Shown here in pieces: positions 1-9,474 of a DNA stretch of 64,000 nucleotides. A program made the position numbers and the translations under genes. This DNA is from Coprobacter secundus (GTDB lineage Bacteria; Bacteroidota; Bacteroidia; Bacteroidales; Coprobacteraceae). The stretch is taken from NCBI GenBank assembly GCA_000803105.1, contig JTDA01000006.1:1-64000 (forward strand). Direction: 5' to 3'. The notes below the pieces were generated by a model, which was not told the DNA's origin, ran no database searches, and saw only the letters and a program-made list of their open reading frames with translations. How positions within the stretch are numbered: the first letter of the stretch is position 1; every line of letters starts with the position of its first letter.

Positions 1-129
1 ATCTCTTTGTTAGAAACGACACAGTTTATAGTTATTAATACAAAAGCAGCATCTAAATACTTGAAATATAGAAAATTACAATATATTTCAGGAGCTAGAG
101 ATATAATTATTTTGTATATAAAAACATAA
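1..129 (+). other. open frame from window edge, possible 3' end of an unknown gene
   Basis: Frame 1 is open from the first base to a TAA at 127-129 (42 codons) and its 3' half is rich in Lys, Tyr and Ile. It could be the C-terminus of an upstream gene, but an open frame of this size also occurs by chance in AT-rich DNA. I recognise no family. The following 33 bases to the UpxY start are AT-rich and I could not find a convincing promoter there. Confidence 0.2.
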
Positions 130-162
130 TATTTTATATAGAATATTAAATACACAGCAATA

Positions 163-717
163 ATGGAGTATAACAATAACAAACAAGATTTGGTTTGGTT
201 CGCAATGAGTGCTCCTTATTGCAGGGAATTAGAAGCAAAGCGTTTGCTTGACAATCGCTCTATCGAGAACTTCATTCCCATGTGTTATAAAGTATCTGTC
301 AAGCAAAACAAGAAAACCAGAGTATTGGTACCGGCTATACACAATCTCATATTTGTACGTACAACTCGCACAATTATTAAAGAAACCAAACAGCAGATAT
401 CGATTCTCCAATATATCACCCGGACAGATAATGGAAAAAACATTCCCGTTATCGTGCCCGATATGCAAATGCAACAATTCATCACTGTATCTAAAACAAA
501 TAGCGAGCAGCTTATTTACCTAAGACCGGAAGAAATCAATCTGAAAAAAGGTACACGAGTACGCATACTCGGAGGGACGTTCGATGGTGTCGAAGGAATC
601 TTTGTAAAAATAAAAGGTATCCGAAGCCGGAGAGTAGTCGTAGTGATACCGGGAATTACCGCCGTAGTCACAGCCGAAATCCAACCCGATTTGATCGAAG
701 TCATATCTCAATCTTGA
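163..717 (+). CDS. UpxY-type transcription antiterminator (NusG family)
   Basis: The 184-residue product has the NusG-like layout of the UpxY proteins that head Bacteroidales capsule operons. The N-terminal NGN-like domain begins around VWFAMSAPYCRELEAKRLL (residues 11-29), and a C-terminal KOW segment begins near residue 128 (KKGTRVRILGGTFDGVEG). UpxY proteins are known to let RNA polymerase read through the long 5' leader of their own capsule operon. Here the gene lies directly upstream of the initiating transferase on the same strand, so it very probably controls the operon that follows. No UpxZ-type inhibitor gene follows it, which differs from the B. fragilis arrangement. The ATG at 163 places the conserved tryptophan at the expected distance from the N-terminus. 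Family assignment is firm; the specific target is inferred from position. Confidence 0.9.
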   Translation: MEYNNNKQDLVWFAMSAPYCRELEAKRLLDNRSIENFIPMCYKVSVKQNKKTRVLVPAIHNLIFVRTTRTIIKETKQQISILQYITRTDNGKNIPVIVPDMQMQQFITVSKTNSEQLIYLRPEEINLKKGTRVRILGGTFDGVEGIFVKIKGIRSRRVVVVIPGITAVVTAEIQPDLIEVISQS

Positions 718-830
718 AACAAAAACCAAAAAGAAAGTTGCCCGTTCTCTTTGGAAAACTCAAGGTAGGGAATACAGTACCGATATTAGCGTAACAATCC
801 GCTAAAAAATATAAACAAATTCCATATATT

Positions 831-1949
831 ATGTATTTTTGGATCATCAACATTAGCTTAGTATTTTTACTCTGCGTTTTCTTTGCAGGAATACTCATTC
901 CGAAAATATTGCTTATTTCTTTCCGGAAAAAACTGTTCGACGTTCCTGACGAACGTAAGATTCACACCAGTATTGTCCCTCGGTTAGGCGGTATAGCATT
1001 CAAGCCCGTTATCTTTTTCTCCATCGCATTACTGTTAGGAGTAAATCTTATCTTGGGGCGACCGGAAATCTTCGCTGAGTTAGAAGCCAATGTAGCAGAA
1101 CTTTCTTTTGGATTCTGCACGGTTATGATTCTCTACCTGGTAGGAATGGCCGACGACCTCATCGGTGTACGCTATCGGGCCAAATTCGTCGTCCAGATTT
1201 TATGCGCTGTATTATTCATTGCCGGAGGCGTATGGATAGACAATCTGTACGGTATCTTCGGTATCTCCGATTTGTCTGCTTGGATAGGCTATCCCCTTAC
1301 CATACTGGTAGTGGTATTCATCATCAATGCCATCAATCTCATCGATGGTATCGACGGACTGGCATCAGGATTAAGCGGTGTGGCCCTGCTCTCCTACGGA
1401 TTGGCATTCATGCACTTGCAGCAATATATCTATGCCATGTTGTCATTTGCTACATTGGGGGTACTCGTCCCGTTCTTTTACTACAATGTTTTCGGGAATC
1501 CGGAACACGGCAGGAAAATCTTTATGGGAGATACCGGCAGCCTGACCATAGGCATCATGCTGTGTTTCCTCAGTATCAAACTCTCTCTATATACACCTAC
1601 CCGGGATACATTCCTGTACAATCCGGCAGCTCTCGCCTTCTCCCCCCTGATGATTCCATGTCTCGATGTAGTCAGGGTATTCATTCACCGTATCCGGATG
1701 AAGAAGAATCCTTTCATGCCGGACAAGAGCCATATACACCACAAATTGCTCGCGCTCGGTATGCCGCAGCGTAAAGCCATGGTCACCATCGTATCTCTAT
1801 CCCTTATATTTTCGTTGTGCAATGTCGTATTATCCCAATACATCAATATAAACCTGTTGTTAATCATGGATATTCTTGTATGGACCGGAGCCAACATCTG
1901 GCTGACCAACAAAATAGAACACAGGAACCTGAATCCCAATTACCGATAA
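831..1949 (+). CDS. WecA/MraY-family undecaprenyl-phosphate sugar-1-phosphate transferase
   Basis: This 372-residue polytopic membrane protein would start capsule repeat-unit synthesis by moving a sugar-1-phosphate from a UDP-sugar (GlcNAc or GalNAc in most relatives) to undecaprenyl phosphate at the inner membrane. The family motifs are all present: the Asp pair in VGMADDLIG (residues 108-109), NAINLIDGIDG (about 166-176), FMGDTGSL (about 232) and the HIHH cytosolic loop near residue 292. About ten hydrophobic helices can be followed. It is the second gene of the capsule operon, after upxY and before the export genes. The exact sugar cannot be read from sequence. The ATG at 831 puts the first membrane helix at the very N-terminus, as usual. 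Confidence 0.9.
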   Translation: MYFWIINISLVFLLCVFFAGILIPKILLISFRKKLFDVPDERKIHTSIVPRLGGIAFKPVIFFSIALLLGVNLILGRPEIFAELEANVAELSFGFCTVMILYLVGMADDLIGVRYRAKFVVQILCAVLFIAGGVWIDNLYGIFGISDLSAWIGYPLTILVVVFIINAINLIDGIDGLASGLSGVALLSYGLAFMHLQQYIYAMLSFATLGVLVPFFYYNVFGNPEHGRKIFMGDTGSLTIGIMLCFLSIKLSLYTPTRDTFLYNPAALAFSPLMIPCLDVVRVFIHRIRMKKNPFMPDKSHIHHKLLALGMPQRKAMVTIVSLSLIFSLCNVVLSQYININLLLIMDILVWTGANIWLTNKIEHRNLNPNYR

Positions 1950-1983
1950 TATAATTTATTTATAAAAAAACAGTCATAAAATC

Positions 1984-2784
1984 ATGCGTATTATCCATAT
2001 TTTATTCATACCGATAATTATAGCACTTCTTTGCTCATGCAATTCTTCAAAACAAGTCTGCTATTTTCAGGATATGCAGCCGGGAGTCAAAGAAACAATC
2101 ATATCTCCCCAGGAGATAAAAATTCAACCCGAGGATAAAATATCTATCTTGGTCAACAGCAAAGACCCTCAACTGGCCAATCTATTCAACCTGCCAGTTA
2201 TAACACGTCAGATAGGACAAACCTCTACCTCTTCATCGGGAAGTAACCAAGGAGTTTCCGGCTATACTGTCGATGCAGATGGGAATATAGATTTCCCCGT
2301 ATTAGGAAAAATACACGTAGCCGGTATGAAACGGGAAGAGATTGCTTCCTACATCAAAAACGAACTTATCTCAAAGAATCTGGTCAAAGACCCGGTCGTT
2401 ACCGTAGAGTTTATGAATCTTGCCATATCAGTCCTGGGTGAAGTCAGTAAACCGGGAAGATACAACATAGACCGGGACAAAATAACCCTGCTCGATGCTA
2501 TCAGTATGGCAGGAGACCTCACCATATACGGCAAACGGGATAACGTATATGTCATGCGCAATGAAGGGGGAAAACAGACGAGCTATCAAGTCAATCTGCT
2601 ATCCGCTCAAGATGTATATTCCTCACCGGCCTATTATTTGCAACAAAACGATGTGATATATGTAGAACCCAATTCCGTTCGTGCCCGCCAGTCCACAGTC
2701 AACGGGAACAACGTTCGTTCTACCTCTTTCTGGATATCTCTGGCTTCTTTATTAACGACCATAACCGCATTATTTGTAAAATAA
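1984..2784 (+). CDS. Wza-like polysaccharide export lipoprotein
   Basis: The 266-residue protein starts with a lipoprotein signal (hydrophobic stretch then LLCSC, Cys near residue 19), so it should be attached to the outer membrane. The Poly_export domain follows (EIKIQPEDKISILVNSKD near residue 48) and then one SLBB domain (VSVLGEVSKPGRYNIDRD-type segment near residue 152). A hydrophobic C-terminal helix (SFWISLASLLTTITALF) matches the outer-membrane helix of Wza-type channels. It is shorter than Escherichia coli Wza, as is common in Bacteroidales. The neighbouring gene encodes the Wzc partner, so the two would form the envelope-spanning export machine. Confidence 0.9.
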   Translation: MRIIHILFIPIIIALLCSCNSSKQVCYFQDMQPGVKETIISPQEIKIQPEDKISILVNSKDPQLANLFNLPVITRQIGQTSTSSSGSNQGVSGYTVDADGNIDFPVLGKIHVAGMKREEIASYIKNELISKNLVKDPVVTVEFMNLAISVLGEVSKPGRYNIDRDKITLLDAISMAGDLTIYGKRDNVYVMRNEGGKQTSYQVNLLSAQDVYSSPAYYLQQNDVIYVEPNSVRARQSTVNGNNVRSTSFWISLASLLTTITALFVK

Positions 2785-2801
2785 TTATTCTTTATCATAA
2801 C

Positions 2802-5213
2802 ATGTCTGCAACATCAAATAACCCGAAACAAACCGACGATTTCATTAGTATACAAGACTTACTGTACCTGTGCCTGTCCAAATGGTATTGGTTTGCTATC
2901 TCATTGGCTATAACATTGGCAATTGCCGTTCTGTATATCAAGATGACACCGCCTACCTATGTCAGAACGGCATCCATCCTGATAAAAGAGGATACCAAAG
3001 GTGGCTCTTTATCCGGAGATGTAAGCGGGTTATCCGATATAGGTTTGTTCCAGACCAATACCAATGTCAATAACGAAATTCTATCTCTCAAGTCTCCGGC
3101 TATTATGCTCGATGTGGTAAAGCGATTGCATCTGGACATAAACTATACCGTTTCGGGAAGCTTTCACGACAAAGTGATATACGGTACCAACCAGCCGATA
3201 ACCGTTTCCTTTATCGATTTACCCGACAACGAAACGGCACAGTGCGCTGTATCCCTGCTCACTGATAACCTGATAGAAGTATATGACTTCCAACTGAACG
3301 GTGAAATCTGCGAAAATGCACAAAAGATAAAAGGCGACTTACAAGATACCCTCTCTACTCCTGTCGGAAAACTCGTAATCACCCCGACAAAATACTATAA
3401 CGGAAAAACAGATACACCTATTCGGGTCAATAAATCAAATACATTATCCACAGCCAGCGGGTACGCTCAACATCTGGCCGTCTCTTTAAGTGAAGAAAAA
3501 AGCTCGGTGGTCGACCTCTCGTTTTCCGATGTATCCACACAACGGGCAGAAGATGTACTGAATACACTTATCTCCGTTTATAATGAAAACTGGGTCAAAG
3601 ATAAAAATCAGATAGCTATCAGCACCTCCATGTTTATCAACGACCGTCTGGCAGTTATCGAGCAAGAACTGGGCAATGTCGATGAAGACATTTCATCTTT
3701 CAAGAGTAAAAACCTGTTGCCGAATGTCGAAGCGGCGTCCAGCATGTATATGCAACAATCGAGCGAAGCAACATCCCAATTGCAGGTATTGAACAACCAG
3801 TTATATATGGCTCGCTATATCCACAACTATATGACAAGCAACAATGGCAAAAACCAGCTTTTACCTGCCAATTCCGGTATCGAGAATCCAGGCATAGAAA
3901 CCCAGATATCCGAATACAATACAGCACAGTTACAGCGAAACAACTTGGTCGCCAATAGTAGCGAACAAAATCCCCTGGTAATCGACCTCGACCAGTCCCT
4001 GCAGTCGATGCGCAAAGCCATTATCACCTCTATCGATAATCTCATCGTCACCCTGAATGCCCAGATAAAAAGTGTGCAACAGGAAGAACAACAAACCACC
4101 TCTCGTATTGCAGCCAGTCCCACACAGGCAAAATACCTGTTATCGGTAGAGCGTCAACAAAAGGTTAAAGAAGCACTCTATTTATTTCTACTGCAAAAGC
4201 GGGAGGAAAACGAACTTTCCCAGGCATTTACCGCATATAACACCCGTATCATCACTCCCCCGTATGGCAAAATGATACCGACTGCCCCGGTCAAAAAGAA
4301 TATCCTGATGATAGCCATTGCACTTGGTCTGCTTATCCCCGTTGTCATCATTTTCATTATGGAAAATATGAATACCCGGGTTCGGGGTAAGAAAGATATA
4401 GAAAACCTGACTTTACCCTTCGTTGGAGAAATACCCCTCTCCTACCGTAAAAAGAAACGATTGCCATTCCGCAAACCACAACCGGAATCATATTCCATTG
4501 TAGTCAAGGAAAAGAACCGGAATGTCATCAACGAGGCCTTCCGGGTAGTCCGCACCAATCTGGAATTTATGCAAGGGAAAAATGGTCATTCCCCCATAAT
4601 TATGGTTACCTCCATGAATCCCGGTAGTGGAAAGACCTTCATCACCATGAACCTGGCTACCAGTCTGGCCATCAAAGGGAAAAAAGTATTGGCTATCGAC
4701 CTCGATTTACGAAGAGCCTCGTTAAGCACCTATATCCAGTCTCCAGGGGAAGGTGTTACCAACTACCTTATCGGTCAAGTCAATACCTACAATGAAGTTA
4801 CCGTAAAAGGAAAGCCCCATCCCAATCTCGATATCCTGCCCGTAGGAACCATCCCTCCTAACCCGACAGAATTATTATTTGAAAATCATCTCGAACAGAT
4901 GCTTTCGGAGTTGAAAAATCAGTACGATTATATCTTTATCGATTGTCCTCCGGTAGAAATCGTAGCAGATACCTCTATCATCAACAAATATGTAGACCAA
5001 ACACTGTTTGTCATCCGAGCTGAATTACTGGAACGGGCTATGCTACCCGAAATAGAAAAATTCTACCAAACTCATAAATATAAAAATATGGTTCTTTTGC
5101 TTAACGGTACTACTGATGCCTATACCCGTTACGGATATCATAAGTATGGTTATAGATACGGATATCATTATGGATATGGTTCCGGATATCACCAAAATTC
5201 TGATGAAAAATAA
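2802..5213 (+). CDS. Wzc-like chain-length determinant and tyrosine autokinase
   Basis: This 803-residue fusion has the Wzz region first, with membrane helices near residues 27-48 and about 500-520 and a long periplasmic coiled region between them. A cytoplasmic BY-kinase domain follows. Visible motifs are Walker A NPGSGKT (about residue 605), Walker A' LAIDLDLR (about 630) and Walker B IFIDCPP (about 710). The last 30 residues carry ten tyrosines in YG/YH repeats, the autophosphorylation cluster typical of these kinases. It controls polymer length and export with the adjacent Wza-like lipoprotein. It is full length and intact. The gene after it has been destroyed (see 5273-5353). Confidence 0.93.
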   Translation: MSATSNNPKQTDDFISIQDLLYLCLSKWYWFAISLAITLAIAVLYIKMTPPTYVRTASILIKEDTKGGSLSGDVSGLSDIGLFQTNTNVNNEILSLKSPAIMLDVVKRLHLDINYTVSGSFHDKVIYGTNQPITVSFIDLPDNETAQCAVSLLTDNLIEVYDFQLNGEICENAQKIKGDLQDTLSTPVGKLVITPTKYYNGKTDTPIRVNKSNTLSTASGYAQHLAVSLSEEKSSVVDLSFSDVSTQRAEDVLNTLISVYNENWVKDKNQIAISTSMFINDRLAVIEQELGNVDEDISSFKSKNLLPNVEAASSMYMQQSSEATSQLQVLNNQLYMARYIHNYMTSNNGKNQLLPANSGIENPGIETQISEYNTAQLQRNNLVANSSEQNPLVIDLDQSLQSMRKAIITSIDNLIVTLNAQIKSVQQEEQQTTSRIAASPTQAKYLLSVERQQKVKEALYLFLLQKREENELSQAFTAYNTRIITPPYGKMIPTAPVKKNILMIAIALGLLIPVVIIFIMENMNTRVRGKKDIENLTLPFVGEIPLSYRKKKRLPFRKPQPESYSIVVKEKNRNVINEAFRVVRTNLEFMQGKNGHSPIIMVTSMNPGSGKTFITMNLATSLAIKGKKVLAIDLDLRRASLSTYIQSPGEGVTNYLIGQVNTYNEVTVKGKPHPNLDILPVGTIPPNPTELLFENHLEQMLSELKNQYDYIFIDCPPVEIVADTSIINKYVDQTLFVIRAELLERAMLPEIEKFYQTHKYKNMVLLLNGTTDAYTRYGYHKYGYRYGYHYGYGSGYHQNSDEK

Positions 5214-5272
5214 AAATACGACTATACAGTTTTGTTAGAGTTTAGTCCATTAAAAATAAATAACAATAGTAA

Positions 5273-5353
5273 ATGAAAGATTATAAAATAGCTGTAGCTG
5301 GAACAGACTATGTCGGAATGAGTATTGCCACGCTGATGGAGAGCCAGTTATAG
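5273..5353 (+). pseudogene. 5' stump of a UDP-glucose/GDP-mannose dehydrogenase family gene
   Basis: An ATG at 5273 opens 26 codons ending in TAG at 5353. The peptide begins MKDYKIAVAGTDYVGMS, which is the start of the nucleotide-sugar dehydrogenase family (Rossmann motif usually GTGYVGLS), with Gly-to-Asp and Leu-to-Met changes. Homology stops at about codon 24 and no remaining piece of the roughly 400-residue enzyme is seen downstream. In related capsule loci such a gene often follows wzc. I read this as the left scar of the cassette exchange that brought in the next 16 kb. Confidence 0.7.
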
Positions 5354-5610
5354 TTCTTGTAGTGTGCCACTACATTTCTTTCGGCTTCCGAGTTCGATAG
5401 CTTCGTGCGCAGGAACACGTAATGGTAGCCGCAGTTCAACCAGCCGAGGAAACGGTGATGGCGGTCAATACCAACTCAAGGATTTTGGCAGAGAAATTCT
5501 CACGAGAGAAGGTAATATTACCAAGAGATTGGAAAATCCGAAAGTTGCAATTGAATATTGTAAGTGAGTGCTTAATATGACTAATATGTTATAAGATGTA
5601 TGATTAAATC
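5354..5610. other. 257-bp junction, no intact gene
   Basis: This stretch separates the dehydrogenase stump from the flippase gene. It contains a + frame of 67 codons (5364-5567) with a low-complexity Ser/Gly/Arg composition, and a minus-strand open stretch of about 50 codons (roughly 5317-5475) bounded by stops. Neither resembles a protein I know. It has a higher GC content than the flippase gene after it. I found no terminal inverted repeats or target duplication. It is best described as recombination debris. Confidence 0.5.
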
Positions 5611-7155
5611 ATGGCTGCAAATCAACTAAAGGCAGGTGCATTCCTGTCTTATATTTCCATAGCCTTACATAACATTATAGGCCTACTATACACCCCATTT
5701 ATGCTGCGTATGCTAGGACAGTCAGAGTATGGTCTTTATTCGCTGGTTGAATCTGTAGTAGCATATTTAACCATCTTAGACCTTGGCTTTGGCAATGCAA
5801 TAATACGGTATACAGCCAAATTTAGAGCAGAAGGAAAAATTCAAGAACAGTGGGAAATGTTTGGTATGTTTTTCATGCTCTACATTGTAATCGGGGTTAT
5901 ATCATTTGTTGCAGGATTAATCTTGTATTTTAATACCGATAGTATGTTCTCCAATACTATGAACGAAGAAGAAATATACAAGATTAACGTAATGATGTTG
6001 CTGATGGTGTTTAACATTGCTTTTACTTTCCCAATGAGCATTTGGGGAGCAATTATCACAGCATACGAGAATTTCGTATTTCAAAAGTTGGTCGGTATAG
6101 TCCGCATTATACTGAATCCAATTGTGATGGTAGTTTTGCTGCAGATAGGGTACAAAGCTATTGCAATGGTTGTCGCCACTACTGTCTTCAATGTAGTAAC
6201 ACTTCTCATTAATTATTGGTACTGTAAGAATAGGCTACAAATAAAAGTGAGGTTTGGACATTTCAAATGGGGCTTCTTCAAGGAAGTGTCGATTTATTCC
6301 TTTTGGATGTTTCTAAATAGCATAATGGACCGCATTTATTGGAGTACCGGACAATTTGTGCTTGGTATGTTCAAAGGTGCAGCAGTTGTCGCTATTTATG
6401 CTGTGGCAATAAGGTTGCAAGGTATCTATATGGGGTTCTCCACGGCCATTTCTGGTGTTTTCCTGCCCAAGGTAACAGGTATGATTGCCAAAGGTAATAG
6501 TGAGAAAGATGTATCTGACCTTTTTGTACGAACAGGACGCATTCAATACATAGTTATGGCGTTTGTTTTGACTGGATTCATAATCTTTGGCAAACAATTC
6601 ATTTGCATTTGGGCAGGAAACGAATATGCAGAATCTTACTGGATTGCACTCTGTTTTTTCATACCGTTAACTGTTCCGTTGATACAAAACCTCGGTATTA
6701 CCATTTTGCAGGCGCGCAATCAGATGCGATTTCGCTCCACGTTATATGTTATTATAGCTTTGGCAAGTTTATGTATCTCAATACCCCTTGCAAAACAATA
6801 CGGAGGGATTGGGTGTGCTGCAGGAACATCCATTGCATTGATTGTAGGGCAAATCATCATAATGAATATATACTATCAGAAAGTCATTCATATTGAAATA
6901 GGTCGTTTTTGGAAAGAAATAGGGAAAATGTCCGTCAGTCCTATTTTGTTAGGTCTGTTATTCTGTTTAGCAATTTATAATTTTAAGATAGATACTGTTG
7001 TGAAATTGACAGCGGGAATTGTATTATTTAGCGTGGTGTATTGGCCAATTTTTTGGAGATTCGGGATGAACAAATATGAGCGAGATTTGTTCAGTGGACC
7101 TATTCATAGATTAGCTTATCGTTTTATCTTAAAAAATGATAGAAATCAAGGATAA
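5611..7155 (+). CDS. wzx: Wzx-type polysaccharide flippase (MOP superfamily)
   Basis: The 514-residue protein has about fourteen hydrophobic helices with short charged loops, as in the polysaccharide transporters of the MOP superfamily. It begins GAFLSYISIALHNIIGLLYT after a short N-terminus. Its expected role is to flip the lipid-linked repeat unit across the inner membrane before polymerisation. It is the first intact gene of the exchanged cassette and is noticeably AT-richer than the operon head. Its 3' end overlaps the next gene by 20 bp (7136-7155), so the two are probably translationally coupled. Substrate cannot be predicted. The start at 5611 is preceded by in-frame stops. Confidence 0.88.
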   Translation: MAANQLKAGAFLSYISIALHNIIGLLYTPFMLRMLGQSEYGLYSLVESVVAYLTILDLGFGNAIIRYTAKFRAEGKIQEQWEMFGMFFMLYIVIGVISFVAGLILYFNTDSMFSNTMNEEEIYKINVMMLLMVFNIAFTFPMSIWGAIITAYENFVFQKLVGIVRIILNPIVMVVLLQIGYKAIAMVVATTVFNVVTLLINYWYCKNRLQIKVRFGHFKWGFFKEVSIYSFWMFLNSIMDRIYWSTGQFVLGMFKGAAVVAIYAVAIRLQGIYMGFSTAISGVFLPKVTGMIAKGNSEKDVSDLFVRTGRIQYIVMAFVLTGFIIFGKQFICIWAGNEYAESYWIALCFFIPLTVPLIQNLGITILQARNQMRFRSTLYVIIALASLCISIPLAKQYGGIGCAAGTSIALIVGQIIIMNIYYQKVIHIEIGRFWKEIGKMSVSPILLGLLFCLAIYNFKIDTVVKLTAGIVLFSVVYWPIFWRFGMNKYERDLFSGPIHRLAYRFILKNDRNQG

Positions 7156-8344
7156 AGAGGATTGCTGTGGTTGCTGGGCTTGTGTGCAGCGTTGCCCAAA
7201 ACAATGCATTTCAATGAAGGAAGATGAAGAGGGCTTCCTCTATCCTCATGTTGATTCTACACAATGTGTCAACTGTGGATTGTGCAAGAAAGTTTGTCCA
7301 GTGATTAATCAAGCCCATCCTCATGAGCCATTGAGTGTCACAGCAGCTCGCAATATTGATGAGATAATTCGCAGACAATCTTCATCGGGAGGTATATTCA
7401 CCTTGCTTGCTGAGAAGGTTATAAAAGAGGGCGGAGTGGTGTTTGGCGCACGATTCAACGACCATTGGGAGGTAGTTCACGATAGCACAGACACCATTGA
7501 GGGTATTGCAGCTTTTCGTGGCTCAAAATATGTGCAGAGCAGCACTGGAGATTGTTTCATAAAAACTGAACAACTACTCAAGCAAGGACGGAGAGTACTT
7601 TACAGCGGGACTCCATGCCAAATTGCTGGGCTTAAAAGATTTTTACAACGAGACTATGACAATCTCATCACCACTGATGTGATATGTCATGGAGTTCCAA
7701 GTCCTGGAGTGTGGCAGAAATATCTAAGTGAAGAAACTGCACATCAAATTAACAAAGGAAGATTTGTCTACTTTCGTCCATTTCGAAAGGACGAATTTCG
7801 CATAATTAACATCTCATTCAGGGATAAATATACTAGTTGGAAGCAATACAGTTTTACCCTCTCACTCTCTAAGACAAACGAATGTGGAGAAAGCCTTTGC
7901 TATCGCAGGACACGCGAAGAAAACATTTTTATGCGAGGTTTTACAAGCGACTTATATCTGCGTCCGTCGTGTTACCAATGCCCCACAAAAGAGTTGAAAA
8001 GTGGTAGTGACATAACTATTGGTGATTTTTGGGGGATTGAACATATAATGCCACATCTCGATGATGATCGCGGATTGTGTTGCTTGCTGGTAAACACAGA
8101 ACGTGGTCAAGCTCTTGTCAACAGTATTGACGCAGTGCAACATGAAGCAAACTACAAAGATATAATTCGCTACAATCCCTCGTTGGTGCGTTCGTCTGAA
8201 ATACCTTCAAAGCGCATGGAATTCTTTTCAGGATTACCAAAGTATGGGATGTTACGCACCACCGAACGGCTTACCCGCAATCCTTTTATATTACGTTGTA
8301 AGAACGCTATCCACAATTCACTCAAAAAACTCGGTCTACGATGA
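7136..8344 (+). CDS. FrhB-like (coenzyme F420 hydrogenase beta subunit family) iron-sulfur protein, copy 1
   Basis: The 402-residue protein starts with two ferredoxin-type 4Fe-4S motifs: CGCWACVQRCP, with cysteines at 10, 13, 16 and 20, and CVNCGLCKKVCP (44-55). The FrhB N- and C-terminal domains follow, including GTPCQIAGLKRFL and the DFWGIEH segment. Such proteins are common in capsule loci of bacteria that do not make F420, so the F420 label names the family and not the cofactor. A flavin-dependent redox step is a fair guess. The gene overlaps the flippase by 20 bp and the pyruvyl transferase by 4 bp (ATGA at 8341-8344), tying it to pyruvyl modification. A second such pair, in reverse order, lies at 18022-20365. 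Confidence 0.85.
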   Translation: MIEIKDKEDCCGCWACVQRCPKQCISMKEDEEGFLYPHVDSTQCVNCGLCKKVCPVINQAHPHEPLSVTAARNIDEIIRRQSSSGGIFTLLAEKVIKEGGVVFGARFNDHWEVVHDSTDTIEGIAAFRGSKYVQSSTGDCFIKTEQLLKQGRRVLYSGTPCQIAGLKRFLQRDYDNLITTDVICHGVPSPGVWQKYLSEETAHQINKGRFVYFRPFRKDEFRIINISFRDKYTSWKQYSFTLSLSKTNECGESLCYRRTREENIFMRGFTSDLYLRPSCYQCPTKELKSGSDITIGDFWGIEHIMPHLDDDRGLCCLLVNTERGQALVNSIDAVQHEANYKDIIRYNPSLVRSSEIPSKRMEFFSGLPKYGMLRTTERLTRNPFILRCKNAIHNSLKKLGLR

Positions 8345-9474
8345 AAATAGGTGTAATCACATTCAGCAATTCCAAGGACAACTATGGCCAAATGCTACAG
8401 ATTTATGCCATGCAATGTTTCCTTAAGAAAATGGGGCATGAATGTTTCTTAATTAGATACAAAGACTCTCCCAAAGTAGTAGCTTCATTCAAATGGAACA
8501 AAGTAATGACATATATGTGTAAATTTCCACAGTATGTCATATGGTATATCCAGCAAAAGAAAGAAAGCCGCTGGCAAAAGATTTATGCGACTTCATCCCA
8601 ATCAAGCAATGCCCTAAGGAGATTCGATGATTTTCTTATGGACAACATTAAGATGACACATCAGATTTATGATGAAGAAAGCATAGTGAACAATCCACCA
8701 CAAGCGGATGCTTATGTATGTGGTAGCGACCAAATATGGTGTGGCGACTGGGCCTATTATCTGAATTTCGCTCCAGAAAACTCTATTAAAATCGCATATG
8801 CGCCGTCAATGGGTGGCATTACCGATTTCTCTCCTGAATATGAAGCACAGATGAAACAACTGATACACCGACTGGACTTTGTAGGGATGAGGGAAAAGTC
8901 AGGGGTAGAGGTTTGCAAACGATTAGGTAGGTCTGACGCTGTTAAGGTGGTTGACCCCACTTTGCTTTTAGATACAGCAGATTATGATAAAATTAGAATT
9001 CCCATCACAGTGAAAAAGCCATACATATTCTTGTACTTATTGGGCAATCCTATCGGTTACAAGACAAAATATTTCTATGACTATGCTGCATCTAAGGGCT
9101 TGGAGGTTGTATATGTGGCAAGCCAAGGGAAAGTCGATGATTACGAGAAGTTCCCAGCCCAAGTCGGAGAGTGGATTGAACTGCTAGCCAATGCTGAAAT
9201 GGTAATAACAAACTCTTTCCATTGTACTGCGTTCTCATTGATATATCATCGTAAGGTGATAACAGTGCCGCTTACAGGAGGATATGAGCGAATGAACACC
9301 CGGATAAATGAGTTGCTTGAGAATACAGGACTTGAACAATTGGTATTAAAGGAAGATTTGGATCAATATCAACTCAGCGATTGGAATTTTAGTGGTTTCG
9401 ATATGTATAAAAACACTGAATTGAAGCGTAGTACAGGTTATTTCAACGACATCTTAATAACAAAATCAATATGA
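8341..9474 (+). CDS. polysaccharide pyruvyl transferase family protein, copy 1
   Basis: This 377-residue protein belongs to the CsaB-type family that adds ketal pyruvate from phosphoenolpyruvate to sugars. Landmarks are the N-terminal ITFSNSKDNYGQMLQIYA segment, YVCGSDQIW (about 124-132), VVDPTLLL (about 201) and VITNSFHCTAFSLIYHRK (about 286). It starts inside the stop codon of the FrhB-like gene (ATGA), and its own stop overlaps the ATG of the acyltransferase in the same way at 9471-9474. Family membership is clear. The exact acceptor, and whether pyruvate is the real donor, are not determinable from sequence. Confidence 0.85.
   Translation: MKIGVITFSNSKDNYGQMLQIYAMQCFLKKMGHECFLIRYKDSPKVVASFKWNKVMTYMCKFPQYVIWYIQQKKESRWQKIYATSSQSSNALRRFDDFLMDNIKMTHQIYDEESIVNNPPQADAYVCGSDQIWCGDWAYYLNFAPENSIKIAYAPSMGGITDFSPEYEAQMKQLIHRLDFVGMREKSGVEVCKRLGRSDAVKVVDPTLLLDTADYDKIRIPITVKKPYIFLYLLGNPIGYKTKYFYDYAASKGLEVVYVASQGKVDDYEKFPAQVGEWIELLANAEMVITNSFHCTAFSLIYHRKVITVPLTGGYERMNTRINELLENTGLEQLVLKEDLDQYQLSDWNFSGFDMYKNTELKRSTGYFNDILITKSI

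Noticed and set aside
1..162. Invertible capsule promoter upstream of upxY
   Set aside because: I could not find a pair of inverted recombination sites or a clear TAnnTTTG box in the available 162 bases; the region upstream is outside the window.
5364..5567. 67-codon + frame in the junction after wzc
   Set aside because: Low-complexity composition, no family resemblance, and it sits in recombination debris, so I do not call it a gene.
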